NCBI GenBank assembly: GCA_963974125.1 | Contig: CAXBCH010000002.1 | Coordinates: forward strand, 62,001 to 126,000 | Direction: 5' to 3' | From: Haliea sp963974125 | GTDB taxonomy: Bacteria; Pseudomonadota; Gammaproteobacteria; Pseudomonadales; Halieaceae | Length of the DNA: 64,000 nt | Shown: positions 60,489 through 64,000 of the stretch, piece by piece | How positions within the stretch are numbered: the stretch's first letter is position 1 | Layout: each line of letters starts with the position of its first letter | Made by a program: the position numbers and the translations under genes | Notes under the pieces: model-generated | Told to the model about the DNA's origin: nothing | Seen by the model: only the letters and a program-made list of their open reading frames with translations | The model's database searches: none

Positions 60489-61199
60489 CTAAGGCCCCCC
60501 CTGCCACTGACTGTCGATATACAACTCCAGCGGCTGGTACGCGGCCTTGTACGACATCTTGTCGCAATCGCGAATCCAGTAGCCCAGGTACAGGTAATCC
60601 AGGCCCATTTCCCGGGCCTGTTCTATTTGCCAGAGGATGGCGTAGCTGCCGAGGCTGCGGCGCTCCTCTCCGGGTTCAAAGAAGGTGTAGATGGCCGACA
60701 GGCCGTCGATCAGGACATCCACCACCGCGACTCCCAGCAGGCGCTCGCCGGCGAAAAAACGGTAGTAGCGGGTGCAGCCCCAGGCATTGTTGAGAAAGGA
60801 CTGATACTGCTCCCGGTCCGGCGGGTACATGTCACCGTCGGCGTGGCGCTGCTCGATGTAGCGGTAGTAGAGATCGTAGGCCGCCTCGTCGCGGATGTCG
60901 TCGCAGCGCTGCACCCGCAAATCCGCGTTGCGGGCCCAGGTGCGGCGCTGGGCGCGGTTGGGGGCAAACTGGTTGACGGGAATCCGGGCCGGGATGCAGG
61001 CGTTGCAGCGACCGCAGTGGGGCCGGTAGATATGGTTGCCGCTGCGGCGAAAGCCCATGTGCGACAGCCGACTGTAGAGCAATTGGTCCACTTCCTGCCG
61101 GGGATCGATAAACAGGGTCGTGGCTTCCTGGTCTTTCAGGTAGCTGCAGGTGTGGGGGTAGGTGGTATACACCTTCAGGTCCCGCAGGGATGAGGTCAC
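60489..61199 (-). CDS. bpt: Aspartate/glutamate leucyltransferase (arginyl-tRNA-protein transferase family)
   Basis: 236 residues. N-end rule enzyme that attaches Leu to N-terminal Asp/Glu of proteins destined for ClpAP. Conserved Cys region HCGRCNACIPARIPV, SHMGFRRSGNHIYRP, and the C-terminal AIYTFFEPGEERRSLGSYA and LYLGYWIRDCDKMSYK are diagnostic. The GTG start overlaps the aat stop (GTGA). infA, which normally follows bpt, is not found downstream. Confidence 0.94.
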   Translation of the reverse strand: MTSSLRDLKVYTTYPHTCSYLKDQEATTLFIDPRQEVDQLLYSRLSHMGFRRSGNHIYRPHCGRCNACIPARIPVNQFAPNRAQRRTWARNADLRVQRCDDIRDEAAYDLYYRYIEQRHADGDMYPPDREQYQSFLNNAWGCTRYYRFFAGERLLGVAVVDVLIDGLSAIYTFFEPGEERRSLGSYAILWQIEQAREMGLDYLYLGYWIRDCDKMSYKAAYQPLELYIDSQWQGGP

Positions 61200-61912
61200 G
61201 GTAGCAGGTCTCCGCAGTAGGCCGGCAAGGCCCAGATCGCTGGATCAACAATCCTGTCTACAGTTTGGGCAAGCTCTGCTTCAAAGTCCAGCCTGCTGAT
61301 GTTGCGTGCCCCCATTGTGTTCATGTGATCGCTTTCCACCTGGCAGTCGATCAGCCGAAAGCCGCCCCGGCGCAAAATGTCGACCAGCGCCACCAAAGCC
61401 ACCCGGGACGCGCTGGGCACCCGCGAGAACATCGACTCGCCGAAGAACGCCTGCCCGACAGCGACTCCGTACAGTCCCCCCACCAAGGTGCCGTCCCGGT
61501 CCAGGACCTCAACGGAATGGGCGGTGCCGCGGCGGTGCAGGCCCAGGTAGGCCTGCAGCATGTCCTCGCCAATCCAGGTGCCATCGCTGCCCCGGCGGGG
61601 GCCAGCGCAGGCCGTGATCACGGCAGCGAAACGGCGGTCCACCGCCAGCCCGAGCTGGTTGCGGCGCAGGGTCTTGCGCAGGGAGCGGGCAATGTGGAAA
61701 TCGTCCAGGTAGAGGACGGAACGGGGGTCCGGGGTCCACCACAGCACCGGCTGGGGCGCTTCATACCAGGGGAATATGCCGCGCCGGTAGGCCGCCAGCA
61801 GCCGCTCGGGCGAGAGGCCGCCGCCGGCTGCCAGCAGGCCGTTGGGATAATCCAGGGCCAGGGTGGTAGGCGGAAACTCCTGCCCCGGCGCCAGGCGGAC
61901 AATCCCTGCCAT
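61196..61912 (-). CDS. aat: Leucyl/phenylalanyl-tRNA-protein transferase
   Basis: 238 residues. Adds Leu/Phe to N-terminal Arg/Lys. Diagnostic motifs: GLLAAGGGLSPERLLAAYRRGIFPWY with QPVLWWTPDPRSVL, GTWIGEDMLQAYLGLH and VGGLYGVAVGQAFFGESMFS. ATG 61912 lies 4 bases after the trxB stop. With bpt it supplies both N-end rule transferases. Confidence 0.95.
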   Translation of the reverse strand: MAGIVRLAPGQEFPPTTLALDYPNGLLAAGGGLSPERLLAAYRRGIFPWYEAPQPVLWWTPDPRSVLYLDDFHIARSLRKTLRRNQLGLAVDRRFAAVITACAGPRRGSDGTWIGEDMLQAYLGLHRRGTAHSVEVLDRDGTLVGGLYGVAVGQAFFGESMFSRVPSASRVALVALVDILRRGGFRLIDCQVESDHMNTMGARNISRLDFEAELAQTVDRIVDPAIWALPAYCGDLLP

Positions 61913-61916
61913 GGGC

Positions 61917-62876
<960 letters not shown>

Positions 62877-63108
62877 TTCCCGGTTGCTGGTGTTAAATGA
62901 GGTGCTCGTGTCGGCCAGGCAGGCCGCTGACCCCGGGAGTTAATGGGGGCACGCTATGGTAATGTAAAGCCCGCCTGTCGGCAAAGGCGAGGCCATTTCT
63001 AAATATCCGTTATAAGCTTTTGAATATCATCATAAAATAAGTCACAATTGCCGAAGTAATTTGCGCGGCACTGGCTTTTCGCCAGCGTGCACAAGGGGAT
63101 AGCAAGGC
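62877..63108. other. Divergent intergenic region between trxB and ftsK
   Basis: 232 bases, the ftsK-proximal half notably AT-rich (TATCCGTTATAAGC, CATCATAAAATAAG). Promoters for both genes must lie here, but I cannot fix a convincing -35/-10 pair. No open frame or repeat of note. Confidence 0.35.
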
Positions 63109-64000
63109 GTGCCGGAAAAAACCCGCAACGACACTGTACTGGGCCCGCGACTGCGCGAGGGGGCTTTTATTGCCGTTGGCGCCATCTGCCTGTACCTGTT
63201 GCTGGCGCTGACCACCTACAGCCCCCAGGATCCGGGCTGGTCGGCGACCGGCGTCGGCACCCGTATCGCCAACGCCGGTGGTCCCACTGGCGCCTGGGTC
63301 GCGGACGTCGCCTTCTCGCTGGTGGGTTACGCGGCGTACCTGTTTCCGCTGCTGCTGGCCTACCGCGCCCTGATCATCCTCCGCGAGCGTCACAGCCACA
63401 AGGCCTTTGACTGGGTCACCTTCAGTATCCGCGGCCTGGGCCTGGTGCTGGTGATGATCGCCGGAACGGCGCTGGCCGCGATGAATGACAGCGGCAATTC
63501 CGGCCTGCCCCAGGGCGCCGGCGGCATTCTCGGCCAGGCGATCGGCGATGCCTTTACCGCAGCCTTCAGTGCCATCGGCAGCCGGCTGATCCTGCTCGCT
63601 GTGTTCCTGTTCGGCATGACCATCTTTACCGACCTCAGCTGGCTGAAGCTGAGCGAGCGCCTCGGGCGCTGGAGCCTGGGGCTCTACGGGCGCCTGCAGC
63701 GCTGGTTCATCGCCACCTTCGACCGGATCCGGGACCGCCGCGAGCGGGAGAAGGCACTGGAGGCGCGCAAGGCGGTCATCGAGGAGCACGTGGAGCGCAG
63801 TAAGCAGCGCAAGCCACCGAAGATCAAGCCCTTCACGCCCAAGGTAGAGAAGAGCGAACGGGTCGAGAAAGAGAAACAACAGGTGTTGTTCGACGCCCCG
63901 GTAACCGGCGAGCTGCCAGCCCTGGGGCTGCTGGATGCGCAGATCAAGGATCCTGACAAGGGCTTCTCCGAGGAGGCGCTCTCGGGCATGTCGCGACTGC
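63109..64000 (+). CDS. ftsK: DNA translocase FtsK, N-terminal part
   Basis: The gene runs off the right edge after 297 codons. Four N-terminal membrane segments (EGAFIAVGAICLYLLLALTTY and three more up to residue ~185) match FtsK's septum-anchoring domain; from ~200 comes the charged linker (RDRRERE, KQRKPPKIKPFTP). The motor domain lies beyond the window. GTG start with AAGGGG upstream. FtsK moves chromosome ends through the septum during dimer resolution. Adjacent to trxB as in Pseudomonas. Confidence 0.93.
   Translation, partial: MPEKTRNDTVLGPRLREGAFIAVGAICLYLLLALTTYSPQDPGWSATGVGTRIANAGGPTGAWVADVAFSLVGYAAYLFPLLLAYRALIILRERHSHKAFDWVTFSIRGLGLVLVMIAGTALAAMNDSGNSGLPQGAGGILGQAIGDAFTAAFSAIGSRLILLAVFLFGMTIFTDLSWLKLSERLGRWSLGLYGRLQRWFIATFDRIRDRREREKALEARKAVIEEHVERSKQRKPPKIKPFTPKVEKSERVEKEKQQVLFDAPVTGELPALGLLDAQIKDPDKGFSEEALSGMSRL

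Overview
The window is a G+C-rich (about two thirds by eye) stretch of a gammaproteobacterial chromosome. Gene content and order resemble Pseudomonas and the marine Cellvibrionales/Halieaceae: topA next to lexA, MTIP-csiV-mfd-gap-nqrABCDEF, lolCDE-comEC-exbBD-msbA-lpxK-kdsB-murB, uvrC-pgsA-tRNAGly-tRNACys, and ftsK/trxB/aat/bpt. A complete sodium-pumping NQR favours a marine or halotolerant organism. The taxonomic placement is inference. No phage, insertion sequence or CRISPR array was recognised.

Region by region. 1-6.7 kb: the end of an exopolysaccharide locus, with a UDP-xylose synthase (cut by the window edge) and a flippase on +, facing a leftward operon of a membrane protein of unknown function, a GT-C-like protein, a polyprenyl-phosphate sugar transferase carrying an apparent frameshift, and a WecG/TagA glycosyltransferase. 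6.7-13.7 kb: a CGHC thioredoxin, an AmpG-like permease preceded by a remnant of a nitronate monooxygenase gene, and a MFP-RND-TetR efflux operon with two tandem palindromic operators. 13.8-22.5 kb: 4.5S RNA, dnaX-ybaB-recR, rnd-ycgL-ycgN, and a VWA membrane protein followed by a MoxR ATPase and a CoxE-like VWA protein. 22.5-30 kb: an RNA methyltransferase, an IclR regulator, glutaredoxin-like and UspA proteins, topA, lexA and small unknown genes. 30-37 kb: MTI phosphorylase, csiV, mfd and a long-form GAPDH. 37-44.5 kb: nqrA-F, apbE, nqrM. 44.5-48 kb: the lipoprotein-sorting genes lolCDE. 48-57 kb: comEC, exbBD and the LPS/cell-wall genes msbA, lpxK, kdsB, a phosphotyrosine phosphatase and murB, tightly overlapped. 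57-60.4 kb: uvrC, pgsA, two intact tRNA genes, tRNA debris and a ParDE toxin-antitoxin pair. 60.5-64 kb: bpt, aat, trxB and the 5' part of ftsK.

How it fits together: most of the window serves the cell envelope (LPS transport and synthesis, lipoprotein sorting, peptidoglycan, EPS export, efflux), sodium bioenergetics, and DNA maintenance with SOS control (dnaX, recR, topA, lexA, mfd, uvrC, ftsK). No large unknown system stands out. The most unusual points are local: the frameshift in the EPS sugar transferase, the nitronate monooxygenase remnant coupled to ampG, a terminator inside the apbE start, an RND pump without the usual proton-relay residues, a lolC with no ATG/GTG/TTG at its homologous start, and the tRNA-debris/ParDE junction, which looks like a synteny breakpoint.
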